A stretch of DNA of 64,000 bases from Lithodes maja (GCA_037953745.1 JBAKBP010000677.1:1-64000), one strand, 5' to 3'; positions 10,716 to 21,723 are shown, numbered from the stretch's first letter. Notes: generated from the sequence alone by a model not told the origin. A program made the numbers and translations.

Positions 10716-11251
10716 ATATATCAAGAGAACATAATTATACAGGTATGCCAGATGGCATCAAACCTCATTGTCCCATGATATTTAAATATACTCACTCGTA
10801 TGTTGTAAATACTTAGTGTAGCTGTGGCTATAAACATGTTTGAATTATAATTGGATGTGTGTTGCATGGGTGTTGTTCTGTCTACTGTAATTATGTGGTT
10901 CACATTTGTCTGGTTGTCTTTTAGTTTGTCCAATGATATATTTGGTGGTTCTCTCAGACGTAAAGAACAGGTTTTATGGGTAGTCTGCTGCGTTGCTGTA
11001 TTGTGGTCTGTGCTGTCGGTTTATGGAGAACTTTGATCTCTAGCGTTTATAGAGAACTTTGATCTCTAGTATATCTTAAGGCTTCCTTGGTTCTCTCTCT
11101 ATCTCTGTCTCTTTCTCTCTCTTTTTTTTAATATATATATATATATAGCCTATATATATATATACCGGTATACATATATATAATATGTTATTAATTGTTA
11201 TTTGTTTACAATTTCTACACGTAAAAATTTATTCCCGTTTATTTGTTTCAG
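10716..11251. other. intron with TA-rich microsatellite
   Basis: This intronic DNA precedes the exon at 11252. A (TA)n-rich stretch at about 11129-11185 follows a CT-rich run. A 61-codon hydrophobic open frame at 10851-11036 lacks convincing splice sites and I do not call it. Confidence 0.5.
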
Positions 11252-11337
11252 CGACCCTCTGGCAGTGACGACCATGAAGTTGGAGGAGCTAACTAAGGCC
11301 GCTGGAGAGGTCAAGCGGCTTATGATCAGGGCGTCAG
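11252..11337 (+). CDS. host gene internal exon (cytosolic linker)
   Basis: The acceptor TTTGTTTCAG and donor GCGTCAG|gtaaga are both strong. It is 86 nt and phase 2 to 1. It encodes a charged, probably helical segment (TMKLEELTKAAGEVKRLM). Joined to the previous exon, it follows the last hydrophobic helix, so it probably starts the cytosolic tail. Confidence 0.8.
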
Positions 11338-11682
11338 GTAAGATATTATAGTTTATAAATATATTTATTGCATGAATTTGAACTACCTCCTGAACTCTCA
11401 ATAGCTGGCCAAATGTTTAACCTTTGATTCCTGTGTTGGTTGACATTGTATGGATTATGGTAATAATAAACAGCAGGTCAGTCAAAACCTAGTACAAAAT
11501 AGTACAGTATACTGTAGTATAATTTAGAATGTGGTTTTGCACTCTTGAAATAAAATTACATACCCAATCATGATTTAGTCAACAATAATATTGATTTTGG
11601 TGTTCGTACACACAGACTGCTGTTAAAGGGAATTATATACTGTATGTATAATATACTGTATGTATATACACCCCATGTGATG

Positions 11683-11885
11683 GGGTGACCAGTAGCGACA
11701 TTGGTAAAGCGCTCGGTTTCTAACCGGGAGGACTGAGTTAGATTCTCGGCTGGTGGAGATGTTTGGGCAATCTCCTCACACCCCTTGCCTCTGTTTCGCC
11801 TGACAGTAAAATAGGTTACGCGGTAGGGTGAAAAGGGGTCTTAGGATCCTCCGGCCCTTCAACCCAAATTTAAAAAAAAAAAATA
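11683..11885 (+). mobile_element. tRNA-derived SINE with A-rich tail
   Basis: The tRNA-like head (GTAGCGACATTGGTAAAGCG, then GAGTTAGATTCTCGGC) is at about 11690-11755. A 110 bp body ends in a poly(A) run at 11871-11883. This is the pol III head and A-tail architecture of a SINE. It is in an intron of the host gene. Confidence 0.75.
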
Positions 11886-12070
11886 CTGTATGTGGAGAGG
11901 GTTAGTGCTAGACTTATGATCCAGTGTTATTTATTTGTAATTGTCACTTGTCATTGGTGTTGAACTATGGGTGAGCATATTATTATGTCAAGAGTGGGAG
12001 AGTTTGGTCGTGTTCATGTTGCTTAGTATTTTGAGAGATTATTCCACTGTTCGAAGGTATAGGAGTAAAA

Positions 12071-12302
12071 TTAACCCTCTCGCATCCTTATGACGCAGAG
12101 GTTGCCAAATTAGCAATAAGAAGGAGATTACTCTCACTCTTATAATTACCTCTCCAAAATTAGTTTTCTGCCCACAGCTAACTCAAAGACAACTGCAGAG
12201 GTTGAAGTAAATAAACTAAAGGTTTATAAATACCCCTGACGGTAACAAAGGCTTTAAAGTATCCCTAATAGGCTCAAAAATTGCGTCAGGACATGAGGTT
12301 AA
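12071..12302 (+). mobile_element. TTAA MITE family H, copy H1
   Basis: This 232 bp element runs TTAA to TTAA, beginning TTAACCCTCTCGCATCCT and carrying TATGACGC just inside; GCGTCA recurs near the other end. Copies are at 20273-20492 and 47084-47318; the last gives the clearest insertion evidence. It is non-coding and in a host intron. Confidence 0.85.
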
Positions 12303-12913
12303 TATATAAATGTTTGTTTGTCTGGTATATGTTGTATCACAGATTACGGTTACCTCTGTTAGATCTAGGATCACATGCAGGCTGTAACTATTTTATTTAA
12401 TTGTTTGGTCATATAAATTTTGTGTATATCCTTTTGCTTGCATTAAAAAAAATTATACGAACCTGCATGTGGAATTTGTTTGCTCATATATTTTAGGTGG
12501 CTGATAATTTATTTTTAAATGTCATATGATTTAAATAAACAGTATAATAGTTACCAAAATTTGGTTAACTTTAAACTTTAGGACTGTCAACATGCCGCCG
12601 CATACTTGCCCTAAGTGTATAAAGAAAAGCTTCATCAAATGTATTGTGTATGATGAGTACTGGCCTAATCTTCATTATTCGTTAATTCCTTCAGTGCAAT
12701 GGCATCATTTTTTTATTCTGGCTAACCTTAGACAGTGTAGCTTAATAAGAACCACAGCAATCAAAGATGTTAAATCCATTCCATTAATTCGTATCCCTCA
12801 GATCCCTTCTAAATTTATACAATAATGTTAGCCAGAATAAAAAAATGCATCATATAATACTGAAAGGGTTGGCATACACTTAGACTTTCACTCTTGTTTC
12901 TGCCTCCACTTAG
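12303..12913. other. intron, nothing recognised
   Basis: AT-rich intronic DNA precedes the exon at 12914. Short open frames are present, but none has splice signals or recognisable motifs. Confidence 0.5.
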
Positions 12914-13047
12914 GAAGCAGCATAAGCCCAATTCCTGAGGGGAGGGAGAATAGCAACAGCAGCAGTGAAGGAGAGTCGGGGGAGGACGACTCCGGCTTGG
13001 ACGAAGACTGGACTGCTTCATTCTTGGACTCCTCTCAACTGACACTG
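12914..13047 (+). CDS. host gene internal exon (acidic Ser-rich tail)
   Basis: The acceptor TGCCTCCACTTAG and donor ACACTG|gtaagc flank a 134 nt exon, phase 1 to 0. It encodes a serine- and acid-rich stretch (SSSEGESGEDDSGLDEDW), typical of a disordered cytosolic region with phosphorylation potential. The phase matches both neighbours. Confidence 0.8.
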
Positions 13048-13869
13048 GTAAGCACAATGTAGATCTTTTGTTCAACAGTCACCTTGCAAATAGTTACATC
13101 ACGCACACTCCTCGCCAGTCACAGGTACCGGTATATTAAATGTCAATAAGCAGACCTATGTAGGCACTCCATCTATCTAGTTGGTAACATACAATTATAC
13201 TAGAATCTAGAGGACTCTTCTGTTTGCACTATGTTCTTCCCTGGCAAATGTTTTCTGGTCTGTGAGGAGGTTTGAATCCAAGGCCATGGATTCTCCAATT
13301 TACGGACTCTTTTTAAAATAAACTACCGTAGTCTTTTTATCATGTGGCTGGCCCTTGGATTTCAGTCGTCCCTGTCTCCCTTTTTTCAACTATGTACTGT
13401 CTGTAGTACTCAGTACTTTCAAATATCTTTAAATACATGCATAATTGTAAAGGCCAATTGCTGCAAATAAAGTGCGGTTCCAGTCCCAAGTCCTAATGAC
13501 GGCGCTCCAGGCAGCCCTGTTCAGAGCTGCCTTACTTTTCAGGTTTTTTCATTCAAGATCAGAACGTATAATATGATCCCACGTCTTGGTAGGTTTACCC
13601 CTTGGTGCAGCTCCCTCCACGTTCATGGACTTGAATCTTTTCACTCAACTTGGTTCATCCATCCTCTCCACATGCTCAAACCATCCAAGCCTGCATGTAC
13701 ACATCTCATCACTGGTACTCTTGATACCTAACCATCTCCTCAGCTCTTCTCTAGATATCCTATCTTGCAGTTTGGCCCCACACACCCATCTCGCCATTCT
13801 CATCTCGTTACGTTCCACTCTTTTGATATCATCTGCTTTGACAAGCCTCGTTTCTGAAGCATAGTTCAT

Positions 13870-16442
13870 CTATCTATCTATCTATTGCCCGACGCCGTGA
13901 TCCCCGAAGGGGTGGCCACGAACGAACCGCCCCCATGCACCTCTGTCCCCAGTCAGTCGACGCCCCTCCTCCCAACCAGCACCGCCTTCGTTCATGTAGT
14001 TCCTCACTCCATCCTTCCACCTCATATTCGGTCTACCTCTCCCCCTCTGTCCCTCCACCTCGCTCTCGTACACCCTCTTAGTCATTCTCTCGCTTTCCAT
14101 ACGTTCCATATGGCCGAACCATCTCAAGTTGTTCCTTTTCACACTTTCCAGCACATCTACCTCCACACCACACCTCCTTCTTACTTCCTCATTAGTCTGT
14201 CTATCCCTCCATGTAACTCCGCACGCACTCCTTAAGTAATTCATTTCCACTGCTCTCACTCTTGGTCTGAGTCTCTCAACCAACGTCCATGCTTCGCTTC
14301 CGTAAGTCAGTGTCGGGATTACCACACTGTCATGCAAGGACTTCTTCACTTCCATACTGACCACCCTATTTCTTGTTACTGCTTTTAGCGTTCCTACAAC
14401 CCTCTTCCCCTGTTGTACCCTCTCCCGCACCTCTTCATCCATAGTCCCATCTTTACTCAACACACTGCCCAGATACTTAAAAGAGTTGACGATCTCCATA
14501 GCCTGACCGTTCAGCTTCACCTCACACTCTGTGACTTCACCCCTTTCGAAGACCATAACCTTGCTCTTCCCCGTATTTACCTTCAAATTCCGTTTTTCGC
14601 ACACTGTTCCAAACTCATTTACCAGACCCTGCAACTCCCATTCATTATCACTCATCAGAACTGTATCATCCGCAAACAGCAGTATAGGTAGCTTCCACTC
14701 AATTCCCTCCCTTTTCAGCGATACACCAACATCCACTGCTCTTGATAGTATTTCTTTCATAACTCCATCCATATATACAGTAAACAACCACGGGGACATC
14801 ACACACCCCTGTTTCAAACCAACATTCAGGTCAAAGAACTCGCTCTGCTCACTCTCCACACGTACTGCTGCCTTTGCACCCTCATACATGCTCTTCACTG
14901 CTTTCAGCAACTTGCCCTCTACTCCGTATACTCTAAGTACTTTCCACAAACCTTCTCTATCCACTCTGTCATAGGCCTTCTCCAAGTCCATAAAGGCAAC
15001 ATACACCTTTTGTTTCTTCTCCAGATACTTCTCCACAACACAATTCAGGGTAAAAATCTGATCTACACATCCTCTTCCCTTCCTAAAACCTCCCTGCTCG
15101 TCGCCTATCCATTTCTCCGTTCTCACTCTCTCAATCACTACCCTACTGTATACCTTCCCTACTACGCTTAGAAGACATATTCCTCGGTGGTTACCACACA
15201 CTCCTCTTTCCCCTTTGCCCTTATATAGGGGGACTATTATGCCAGTCTTCCAGTCATCGGGTGCACTCCCCTTCTCCCATGCTAGTTTGCACATTTTCCA
15301 TACCCATTCTATCACTATCTCACCACCATACCTCAACATTTCCCCACACACTCCATCTGTTCCTGGTGCTTTCCCCAACTTCACTCTTTTCATGGCTTCC
15401 CACACTTCTGACCTCCTGATCCCCACCTCCTCCTCCACTACTTCTCTTCTTCTCCCTCCCATACCATATCCAGCTATGTTTGCTGGCTCTTCATTCCTTT
15501 CATTTAGCAACTCACTGAAGTACTCCCTCCATCTTTCGACTCTCTCTTGCTTCTCGGCTAGCATTCTCCCATTCTTATCTTTCACACCCTTACTGTTTCC
15601 CTTGCTACCTTCCCTAACTTTCTTGACTTCTTTCCAGAACAGTTTCTTACTCTCCCTCCATTTTACACTCAGATTCCTTCCAAATTCCTCATCTACTCTT
15701 CTCTTACTTTCCTTCACTACTCTCTTCACCACCCTCTTACTCTCCACGTACCTCGCTCGTTTCTGTCTCTCGGAATCTTCATTCCCTCTACTACCCAACC
15801 ACTCTCTATATGCTTTCTTCTTTTCTTCCACAGCTATTCTTACCTCTTCTGTCCACCATGCTGTACCTTTCACTCCCCTCCCTCTTCTCCTCACTCCACA
15901 CACCTCCTCACATGCTGCACAGATCTCATCCTTAAACACCTTGCTCATCTCCTCCACTTCCTCCATAACTTCCAGGTCGAACCCACCTAGTCGTCTTTCC
16001 ACTGCTCTCCTGTACTCCTCCCTGACTTCCTCCTCCTGCAACCTCTCCACCCTCCTCACCATTCCACCCTCCTCTCGCCTCCCTCCCGCTCTCCTCACCC
16101 ACTTCTTTTGTATCCTAACCTTAGCTACCACTACATAATGATCAGACAGACCCCCTCCAATACCCCTATACACCCTAGCATCCATCACAGATTTCTTCAT
16201 TCGTTCATCCACACATACATAATCAATCAATGACTTTCGTTCCACCACTGTCTTATCCTTCATCGTCAACATCCGTTTCCACGTGTACCTGTGGATCATT
16301 CTGTGTCGGAAGAAGGTGTTGGCTATCCACAGCCTCCTCCCCACACATACGTCCACAAGTGCACTACCATTCCCATTCACCTCTGATGGTACCCCCCACC
16401 CTCCCACCACTCCCTCAACTTTCCTATCACCCACCTTACCTT
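13870..16442 (-). mobile_element. young 5'-truncated LINE insertion
   Basis: This 2573 bp LINE is inserted in LINE copy C. It is flanked by the exact 12 bp duplication AGCATAGTTCAT (13858-13869 and 16443-16454). Its 3' end, at the left on the + strand, is a TAGA microsatellite tail. A shorter copy of the same family lies at 28697-29225. The exact duplication and long open frame indicate a recent event by target-primed reverse transcription. Confidence 0.92.
13882..16434 (-). CDS. LINE ORF2 fragment: endonuclease C-terminus + reverse transcriptase
   Basis: An uninterrupted frame of 850 codons. Residues about 1-110 are the C-terminal part of an APE-type endonuclease (SLIDYVCVDERM, then GGLSDHYVVVAKVR). 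A basic linker follows to about 330. Reverse transcriptase spans about 340-640, with GKAPGTDGV, DEQGGFRKGRGCVDQIF, MDLEKAYDRVD, LKQGCVMSPWLF and the catalytic FADDTVLM. The C-terminal region has RWFGHMERM. The first half of the endonuclease is missing because the insertion is 5'-truncated. The frame is intact, but this copy cannot move itself without an endonuclease from another copy. I do not assign a clade. Confidence 0.9.
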   Translation of the reverse strand: MGDRKVEGVVGGWGVPSEVNGNGSALVDVCVGRRLWIANTFFRHRMIHRYTWKRMLTMKDKTVVERKSLIDYVCVDERMKKSVMDARVYRGIGGGLSDHYVVVAKVRIQKKWVRRAGGRREEGGMVRRVERLQEEEVREEYRRAVERRLGGFDLEVMEEVEEMSKVFKDEICAACEEVCGVRRRGRGVKGTAWWTEEVRIAVEEKKKAYREWLGSRGNEDSERQKRARYVESKRVVKRVVKESKRRVDEEFGRNLSVKWRESKKLFWKEVKKVREGSKGNSKGVKDKNGRMLAEKQERVERWREYFSELLNERNEEPANIAGYGMGGRRREVVEEEVGIRRSEVWEAMKRVKLGKAPGTDGVCGEMLRYGGEIVIEWVWKMCKLAWEKGSAPDDWKTGIIVPLYKGKGERGVCGNHRGICLLSVVGKVYSRVVIERVRTEKWIGDEQGGFRKGRGCVDQIFTLNCVVEKYLEKKQKVYVAFMDLEKAYDRVDREGLWKVLRVYGVEGKLLKAVKSMYEGAKAAVRVESEQSEFFDLNVGLKQGCVMSPWLFTVYMDGVMKEILSRAVDVGVSLKREGIEWKLPILLFADDTVLMSDNEWELQGLVNEFGTVCEKRNLKVNTGKSKVMVFERGEVTECEVKLNGQAMEIVNSFKYLGSVLSKDGTMDEEVRERVQQGKRVVGTLKAVTRNRVVSMEVKKSLHDSVVIPTLTYGSEAWTLVERLRPRVRAVEMNYLRSACGVTWRDRQTNEEVRRRCGVEVDVLESVKRNNLRWFGHMERMESERMTKRVYESEVEGQRGRGRPNMRWKDGVRNYMNEGGAGWEEGRRLTGDRGAWGRFVRGHPFGDHGVGQ

Positions 16443-17269
16443 AGCATAGTTCATTGCACTACTAAAACATGAAGTGTACACCTTTCCCTTCAAGGTGAGT
16501 GGGAGCTTTCTCATGGTTAGAATTTGCAGCAGTTCTCTAAACTTACCCAACCATATATAATTCTGGCGAATTAGATATTGGATATTAGTGGCGGCCTCAG
16601 CCCCACTACCGGCAGAGACGGTATATCCTAATTAGCAAAACTTGTCCAACATCTCTAGCAACTCATTGCATAAGTTGACACTCGCAAGCTGGTCATTCAA
16701 TACGAGCTCACCTTTGCATACTACAGTATACTTACAAATTTCTCAACTTCGGACTTCTGACTCAGCAAAGGTTCTTTTTATTAGAGTACTGTACAGTGCT
16801 TCTTCCCATGGTGTACCCAGCAACGACGACGCTACACTGGAATAAGTTCGCGCCCACCTCTTTTCTGCATACTGCACAAGGGTATGCACCACTTTTTTCC
16901 TAAATGTCCTCGCCCTAATCTACTGTGCAAAACCTTGGTTTTATTTATATAAACTCTTAATCCTTTGCTTGCTATGCATTCTGAATTTGGCCTCGGCAAA
17001 AAAACTTGATAATCTACGTATAGCAGTTCTCAAAGGATCCCAGTTATAAAATGTCCAGATAGTGCCAGAACCATAACAAAGAGGAGAGGGCTTAACACAG
17101 AACCCTGCTGGACTCCAACTTGCCAAACTTGCCAAAATATGCCTTCAATTCATTTTATACAAATACATTAATGACAGACTGCTTCTTTTGAGCTTTTGCC
17201 TAGCTAACTGATATGCTATGCTTTTCTTAATATGTAAACTTTTGGCAATAAAACTCTATTACACTTCAG

Positions 17270-17542
17270 GTTAATGTGAACAAGAACATACGGTACTGGC
17301 TCCGTCCCCGCCCGACGGTCTCCCCAGCCTCCAACCCAATCCTCACCCTGGAGACTCCTACCATGTTTGGCCGGATCATCAAGAACTTGGAGGACTTTGA
17401 CCGCCGCCGCCGCCGCCACCTCAGTCATGGTGACAATGTTCACAACCGACTGGAGCTTAAAGAGGTGGAAGTAGAGGTTCACGCAGAGACTTCGGATTCC
17501 AGTAGTGGCTGGTTATCTGATTGCGACTCTCCAGCTCCTTAA
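17270..17542 (+). CDS. host gene terminal coding exon
   Basis: The acceptor is CACTTCAG and the exon opens in phase 0. It runs 90 codons to TAA at 17540-17542. It encodes a basic and proline-rich start (NIRYWLRPRPTV), an FGRIIKNLEDFDRRRRRH helix with five consecutive arginines, and an acidic Ser-rich end. The GC-rich, codon-like composition contrasts with the surrounding repeats. With 1828, 9164, 11252 and 12914 it completes a 248-codon C-terminal portion. The family is not recognised; a multi-pass membrane protein with a regulated cytosolic tail is an inference from composition. Confidence 0.75.
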   Translation, partial: VNVNKNIRYWLRPRPTVSPASNPILTLETPTMFGRIIKNLEDFDRRRRRHLSHGDNVHNRLELKEVEVEVHAETSDSSSGWLSDCDSPAP

Positions 17543-17669
17543 CCCTATCTAGTGTGAGGCAGGTAATTTTGGATTTTCCTGTATCACTCCATTAGTTTGA
17601 ATTTGAGAGAAACCCTCCTTCAGCCGGGGACATTGTTCTACCGAAAAATGTACAGGCAAGAGGATAAAT

Positions 17670-17990
17670 GGTGACACACCCATTTGAGAGTCGCGACGAT
17701 AGAGTGGATAGCACTTTCACATGTAAATTTGCTTGAGCTAGGTTCGATCCCAGCCAAGGCGGACATAAATAGTGGGTGTGGTAGTACGCCCTAGCGCATT
17801 TCAAATGCTCGCACCCAGTCGGGGGACACCTCGACGATGTATACAGACTAATAACACACAACAAAGCCAAACCAACAGCTTCCTCTCTCTCCAACACCCC
17901 TTCTCCCATCTCAACACTTTAAAAAGTAATAAGAAGTGCCGTTGTATAGGCTTATCCCTCAATACCTTCACCTGACCTGACCTGACCTGA
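17670..17990 (+). mobile_element. tRNA-derived SINE downstream of the host gene
   Basis: Box A-like GATAGAGTGGATAGCAC and box B-like GGTTCGATCCCAGCC sit at about 17698-17757. A body follows, ending in CCTGA repeats at 17970-17990. It lies just after the stop codon of the host gene, so it may fall in that gene's 3' UTR. Confidence 0.6.
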
Positions 17991-18113
17991 TTTGAGTCGG
18001 TATCGAATGTAAACAAGACAATACAATGCACTATTATAGTGCAGATGCTTCAGAACTTTGCTTTAAAGGTTCAAATATTGGAACTGGTGTAAGCTTATAA
18101 TATGCTGAGAATT

Positions 18114-18302
18114 GTACTATCAACGACAAAAGTTTGTTCCCCCAACCAGTCACTGAGTGATTCCGAAACACCTGGGGGTACGTAAACGAAGCATCTGAAA
18201 GAAGTGCCATTTACACCCAATATATTCTTTGTTTTTTTTACCGCCAGGTGATTCAGATTCACACTGGCAGGTTGGGGGAACGAAGTTTGTCGTTGATAGT
18301 AC
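18114..18302. mobile_element. foldback MITE, 189 bp
   Basis: GTACTATCAACGACAAAAG... at 18114 is mirrored by ...TTTGTCGTTGATAGTAC ending at 18302. The pairing continues inward through CCCCCAACC/GGTTGGGGG and CCAGTC/CACTGG, giving arms of about 60 bp around a 60 bp loop. It is non-coding. The superfamily is uncertain because the target duplication is not clear. Confidence 0.75.
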
Positions 18303-18713
18303 ATACTGTATTTAGTTTTAAGGGGGTCTAGAGTGTTTTGTAGTTTGATGGGGGTCTGGGCAGGCAATATTTTTAGTCTAGGGAGCAAGCTAAAACAAAT
18401 TGCTCGAAAATGGTGAAAACAATAAAAACCTTCGATTACAATATAACTAAATATTATAATAGCCCCAAGAGGTCGCGCGACACCAGATAGTTAATCACTG
18501 GGACTATTGTCTTGTATACTTCAGTAATGCTTCAACTAGGGGAATGTGCAAGATTTTGAATATTAAATGGTTAAATGATAACTAAGTCAAACCGGTTCTT
18601 ACAAAGTTTAGTAAAAATAATTTGGAGGTATAGTTGAAATGAAACTTTAATTGAAATCACCTGATTGGATCTGCTAAAGGCAATTATGGAGCTACTAATG
18701 GCCGAGGTCAACA

Positions 18714-18981
18714 TTAACCCCTCCCGTACTGGTGCCGACCGTTTAACTTTCGTCTGGCTACAATTAGACAATTTTATTCTGGCTACAATTAGACAATTTT
18801 ATTCTGGCTACAATTAGACAATTTTATTCAGTTTAAAAAGGCCTCCAACAATCAATAGTCTTCAAACTATCTCACTTAACCCTTTTTCATAGCATAGATC
18901 GTTCTTAAACTGCATAAAATAGTCTAAATACTGTATAGCTAAATAAAATTAAAAAGACGTCGCCGGTACAGAAGGGGTTAA
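18714..18981. mobile_element. TTAA MITE family G, copy G1, with internal triplication
   Basis: Termini TTAACCCCTCCCGTACTGG and, inverted, TTAACCCCTTCTGTACCGG bound 268 bp. A 26-28 bp unit (TCTGGCTACAATTAGACAAT...) is repeated three times in tandem near 18762-18835. A related copy at 21397-21607 has only one unit, so the triplication arose in this copy or lineage. Confidence 0.8.
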
Positions 18982-19178
18982 AGTTTCCAAATCAAGTGGT
19001 GACTCTGTGAAAAGTTGGGGCTATTGACTCCTTGACTAGCAGGTCTCTTGAAACTAGGATCCTGTGGCCACTGTCACGGAAGTTATTTATTAACTTCCTG
19101 AATACAATGTTGATCCGCATATTCATTCCATGATTCCTTCCCCGATTCAGCCGCCCCCGACTTGACCTTTTGAACCGT

Positions 19179-19411
19179 CCGGCTGGCTCAGTTGATAGCG
19201 TGCCTGATTCCCACCTTGAAGGTCTCGCGTTCAATCCCCGCTCAGATTGAAAAGTTTTTCTGGGATACAGCCGGCGGTTACCATCTCCCCATGAGCAAGG
19301 GGGATGGGTAATGGTCTCTGGTAGACTAAAGAAAGCCAAGCGCTTGCGAATCCTCGAAGGAGGAGAGACGGGCGCTATATAAGTAACCAGAAGATTATTA
19401 TTATTATTATC
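19179..19411 (+). mobile_element. tRNA-derived SINE with (ATT)n tail
   Basis: Box A-like TGGCTCAGTTGATAGCG and box B-like GCGTTCAATCCCC occur at about 19186-19240. The body ends GGGCGCTATATAAGTAACC and then (ATT)n at 19395-19411. An ATT-tailed SINE with this 3' core indicates a SINE family distinct from the other four here. Confidence 0.75.
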
Positions 19412-20272
19412 ATTGAAGGTTCCAGTATTGCAGCTATATTTACCTCTTTTGTGTGTGTGTTCCTTTTTCAAGGAATAGTGTTTTATGGTTTATCATGTTT
19501 TGATTGGAAAATTTGCATTTCCTTACCCTAGCCTAACCTAACTTATTACCCCCACATCCCAACTATTTTAATTGGCAAATTTTGTCATTACCCAGCCCTA
19601 ACTTAACCTCTGCAGGGGTAAGGGATACTTGATTAATTTTCGCTGATAGCAGGCGCGGGACTCGGTATTATCGGGGTATTTATTAATTTCGTTGATAATG
19701 CAAAGCCTCAATGCAGAGCCAGTTCTGGTGAGTCCATAATTATGTTCTCATTGTCCTTAATAAATTGCTTCTAATAACGCCGCAAAAGGATTGTTAAAGT
19801 TAACCGACCCTCTTAGTATAGGAGGACCGGTTTCTTAAATTTATCAAGGCTATCATTAGGCAATTTTATCCAGTTTAGGAAGGAATTATGTAAATCCGAG
19901 GGTTAATTGAGATAGCACCCCTCTGATTCCTAGAGGACCTTCCAAACCTGAGTATGGTCATCTACTATAATAATCCATTCATTAGAGATAGGCCAGAAAC
20001 CTTGAACTTTATCCTCTGTAACTAAAAAAAGGCTAGAGAAAATGGGCTGTAAATCTCCACACCTATTCCCTGATTGACTCTTCCCAAATGGTAGAAAAAA
20101 TACCTCAATTACCTTATTCCTTTTTGTGATATGAGAGGTTGGGGTGGAGATTTCTGGCCTACCTATAATGAACAGGGTATAGCCAGCATATAATAATAAA
20201 AGTCATGGTATCCTGATGGGGTTAACCAGGGTACCCCGGGAATTATCCTCCTGTTTGAAATAAACACTGTAA
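19412..20272. other. intergenic, with a 107 bp TTAA element
   Basis: This is mostly AT-rich intergenic DNA. TTAA-bounded 19800-19906 shares TATCATTAGGCAATTTTATC-type sequence with family G and looks like an internally deleted relative. No gene is seen. Confidence 0.45.
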
Positions 20273-20492
20273 TTAACCCTTTCAAGCTTTTATGACGCAG
20301 AGGTTGCCAGAGTAGCAATAAGAAATAGAGTTCTCTCACTTATAATTACCTCTCTCAAATTAGTTTTCTGCCCACAGCTAACTCAAAGACAACTGCAGAG
20401 GTTGAAGTAACTAAACTAAAGGTTTATAAATACCCTTGATGGTAACAAAGGATTTAAAGTATCCCCAATAGGCTCAAAATCGCGTCATATGA
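20273..20492 (+). mobile_element. TTAA MITE family H, copy H2 (one end damaged)
   Basis: It begins TTAACCCTTTCAAGC and follows H1 and H3 through GACGCAGAGGTTGCC and CAATAGGCTCAAAATCGCGTCA. The right TTAA is lost. It is an old copy. Confidence 0.75.
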
Positions 20493-20619
20493 GTCCTCCT
20501 CCCTCATGTTTAGCCCTATTAGTTATGAGATTTCAAGACATTCGCCCCATTAGTTTGGCGATTTTCAGACCTTTTGCCCCATTTCTTTGCCAATATTAAG
20601 ACCTTTCGTGCCATTTAGG

Positions 20620-20790
20620 TGTATATTTTTTTCCTGGCGAGCGATAGCGAGCCTGTATTTGAAGAGGAATCGGCCTTCGGCCAGGACATTTTTCTACCGA
20701 AAAATTTACAAATTTATATCGAAGGGGGTTCTTGTGGGTGTTTTTTTAAAGTTTGATAGAGGTTTAGAGAGCAAACTAAACCCCTTCCTT
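20620..20790. repeat. partial foldback fragment of family I
   Basis: TCCTGGCGAGCGATAGCGAGCC and the following ACATTTTTCTACCGAAAAAT match the interior of the foldbacks at 21724-22102 and 22485-22865. Only part of one arm and loop is present. Confidence 0.6.
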
Positions 20791-21396
20791 AAATCATTGA
20801 GACGAACCAGTAAATTATGCTCCAAAATACTGCCCGAGCTCCCTTAGTGTTGAATAACTAACATCCGTATTCTGGGGACGGCACTATGTATTAGTAATTT
20901 TGTTAGTGTAGTGTGAAGTTTGATTATGATTTGCGATTTATAGTTTTGTTAGTTCAATAAATTAGTCAGTTGGATAATAAATGAGAAAATAATAATTTAA
21001 TAGTTTTGCCACATGCTTAGTAATAGATGGGTTATTCTTTCGACTAATTCCTTGAACGTGACGATAGTGCGCTGTTATGTGTGCGATTAGTTTGCTTGGG
21101 AAACAGATTAACTTGCTCCTGTAGTAATGTAGGCTACACCCTATGTGGTAGATTGTGTTTTTTTATTTCATAAATTTTATTTTAGTAAGCGTTGTTTCCA
21201 CATAGCAATTTTGATTAGTTATTTTGCCTTTTTATTGTCTTTGTTCAAGTTTTGGTTTGTTTAGTTTGCAAGTTTTAAATTTTAATTAAAACACTTAGTA
21301 CATACCTTGTGCTAGCAATTCAATGTATAGTTTCAATTTATTTAAATATTATGCTAGTCAATGCACCTCTTGGATGTCTTGCCACTTCATTCAAAT
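20791..21396. other. intergenic, nothing recognised
   Basis: AT-rich DNA between repeats. I see no coding, RNA or clear transposon features. Confidence 0.5.
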
Positions 21397-21607
21397 TTAA
21401 CCCTTCCTGTACCGGCTATGTCCTCTAACTTTATGCTGGCTCTATTAGAAGATATTATTCAGTTTCAAAAGGGCCTCCAGCAATTAACAGGCTTCGAACT
21501 ATCTCGCTTACCACTTTTTACCACCACAGATCCTTTATAAATGCACACAATCATCTAAATATAGCTAGCATAAATTCTAAAAGACATCGCTGGTACAATT
21601 AAGAGTT
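21397..21607. mobile_element. TTAA MITE family G, copy G2
   Basis: It starts TTAACCCTTCCTGTACCGG and ends with ACATCGCTGGTACAATTAAG. It follows G1 in order (GGCTCTATTAG, AAGGGCCTCCAGCAAT). The right TTAA terminus has decayed. Confidence 0.7.
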
Positions 21608-21723
21608 GATGATTTATGAGCTATTGTCAAAATATGTCTGGTGTTGTAGATAACAGTGTATCTAACCAAATATTAACTTTGTAGTATGTGTATGGAGCTA
21701 ATTTATATATTATTCTTGATAAC

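Larger units (their letters stand above)
13480..17125 (-). pseudogene. LINE copy C (same family as copy A), split by a younger LINE
   Basis: An old, diverged copy of the LINE family at 2.0-6.9 kb lies antisense in the last intron. The upstream part (about 17125-16455) holds RT remnants and Cys-rich segments with several frame breaks. The downstream part (13857-13480) reads RMARWVCGAKLQDRI and RLGWFEHVERMD. Between them sits the LINE at 13870-16442, which duplicated 12 bp of this copy. Copy C is clearly older than its insert. Confidence 0.8.

Noticed and set aside
10851..11036. hydrophobic 61-codon frame as an extra exon of the host gene
   Set aside because: No good acceptor or donor, and the exon chain is already phase-complete without it.
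15215..16138. 307-codon open frame on the + strand
   Set aside because: It is antisense to the intact LINE ORF2 and is explained by that strand's codon bias.
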